This document shows positions 39,990 to 40,508 of a stretch of DNA of 40,508 nucleotides, piece after piece. Source of the DNA: Streptomyces sp. T39 (GTDB lineage: Bacteria > Actinomycetota > Actinomycetes > Streptomycetales > Streptomycetaceae); assembly GCF_008042045.1 (NCBI RefSeq), contig NZ_RDBP01000012.1:28498-69005 (forward strand), read 5' to 3'. How positions within the stretch are numbered: the stretch's first letter is position 1; the number at the start of each line of letters is the position of its first letter. The notes below the pieces were generated by a model. It was not told where the DNA came from. It saw only the letters and a list, made by a program, of their open reading frames with translations, and searched no databases. The translations under genes were made by a program, and so were the position numbers.

Positions 39990-40508
39990 TCAGGACACCC
40001 GGCTCTTGTAACCGCGTCCCCACTGGAGCCCCCATCCGTACAGCCGGTCGAGCTCCGCCTGGAAGCCGTAGACGAACTTCATCTCACGGCGCACCACCAG
40101 GTCGCCCTTGACGTTCTCCACGGAGAAGACGGCGCAGGAGCGGGCCTGCGGCGCGCGTTCGTCGAGTTCGATCTCCACCCGGGGGCCGTTGCTGGGGTAG
40201 AGCGTGCAGTGGGCGTGGGTGCGGTCGAAGGCCGGGGTCTGGTCGTAGATGTAGACGAAGAACAGCAGGCGCTTGATCTCGTCCCGGTGGTCGAGGTTGA
40301 CGTAGATCGTCTCCCCGGACGGGGCGCCGAAGCGGTCGTCGCCGCTGAGGCGGACGTAGGGCGCCTCGTTCAGGCTGCCGAAGAAGCTGCCCAGCGGCTG
40401 CACGACGCCCTTGCTGCCGTCGGTCAGCTCGTAGAGGCAGCCCAGGTCCAGGTCGACGTTGACGATGCCCTGGGTGTGCGCCTGGACGACGTCGGGCTTG
40501 AAGAGGCT
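39990..40508 (-). CDS. TerD-domain (TerA-like) protein, start outside the window
   Basis: The minus-strand frame is open from the window end and stops at 39990, giving at least 172 residues. It reads SLFKPDVVQAHTQGIVNVDLDLGCLYELTDGSKG, then PYVRLSGDDRFGAPSGETIYVNLDHRDEIKRLLFFVYIYD, GPRVEIELDERAPQARSCAVFSVENVKGDLVVRREMKFVYGFQAELDRLYGWGLQWGRGYK, a C-terminal TerD domain of the TerA-like type. The calcium-site residues are in the DLDLG and LSGDDR parts. It continues the Ter cluster on the right and is convergent with the other TerD gene. Its N-terminus, and so its full architecture, cannot be seen here. Confidence 0.9.
   Translation of the reverse strand, partial: SLFKPDVVQAHTQGIVNVDLDLGCLYELTDGSKGVVQPLGSFFGSLNEAPYVRLSGDDRFGAPSGETIYVNLDHRDEIKRLLFFVYIYDQTPAFDRTHAHCTLYPSNGPRVEIELDERAPQARSCAVFSVENVKGDLVVRREMKFVYGFQAELDRLYGWGLQWGRGYKSRVS

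Overview
The window is a 40.5 kb piece of a high-GC actinobacterial chromosome, almost certainly Streptomyces or a close relative. Codon third positions are overwhelmingly G or C. Starts are often GTG, one is TTG, and many are preceded by GGAGG-type sites. The gene set is typical of the genus: an RsrR-like Rrf2 regulator, DUF4383, DUF4097, Asp23 with a P10-like neighbour, a DHA2 transporter with a MarR-like tail, and a Ter stress cluster. There is no replicon-specific gene, rRNA or CRISPR array; one tRNA is present.

Layout. 1-5.9 kb: end of an ECF transporter S component, a secreted lytic transglycosylase, a glycosyltransferase/PAP2 fusion, a DUF2330 protein, an O-methyltransferase and an ABM monooxygenase. 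6.1-10.6 kb: two coupled paralogous genes of unknown function, a GNAT enzyme, and a DHA2 drug exporter whose 3' end runs into a 207-bp inverted copy of its own middle. 10.7-17 kb: peptidoglycan-binding protein, HAD phosphatase, FetB-like permease, secreted HNH nuclease, PhoD-like phosphatase, and a DoxX protein with an iron-box-like promoter. 17.1-18.8 kb: a 290-bp element with perfect 36-bp inverted ends, then rsrR and its divergent NmrA-like target with two operators between them. 18.9-22.6 kb: a decayed GYD gene, an Asp23 envelope-stress pair, a P10-like protein and a fatty-acid desaturase.

22.8-27.9 kb is the accessory part. Genes are small and sparse, several are broken, and GC is visibly lower in places. 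It ends at an intact tRNA-Val(UAC). A degenerate copy of that tRNA's 3' half plus its terminator lies 2.4 kb away in the same orientation, as expected for the scar of an integrated element. 28-34.4 kb returns to core-like genes: a DUF4097 lipoprotein, a coiled-coil membrane protein, DUF4383, FmdB, a NarL-type two-component system and DedA.

34.5-40.5 kb is part of a Ter chemical-stress locus: HAD phosphatase, phosphoribosyltransferase and StiP (here one continuous reading frame), and a CitE-like aldolase, in an overlapping operon, divergent from one TerD gene and followed by a second, partial one. This is the biosynthetic module known to accompany TerD proteins. The fused PRTase-StiP frame is the unusual point. 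The strongest structural surprises in the window are the inverted self-duplication in the exporter gene, the inverted-repeat element beside rsrR, and the tRNA-flanked remnant.
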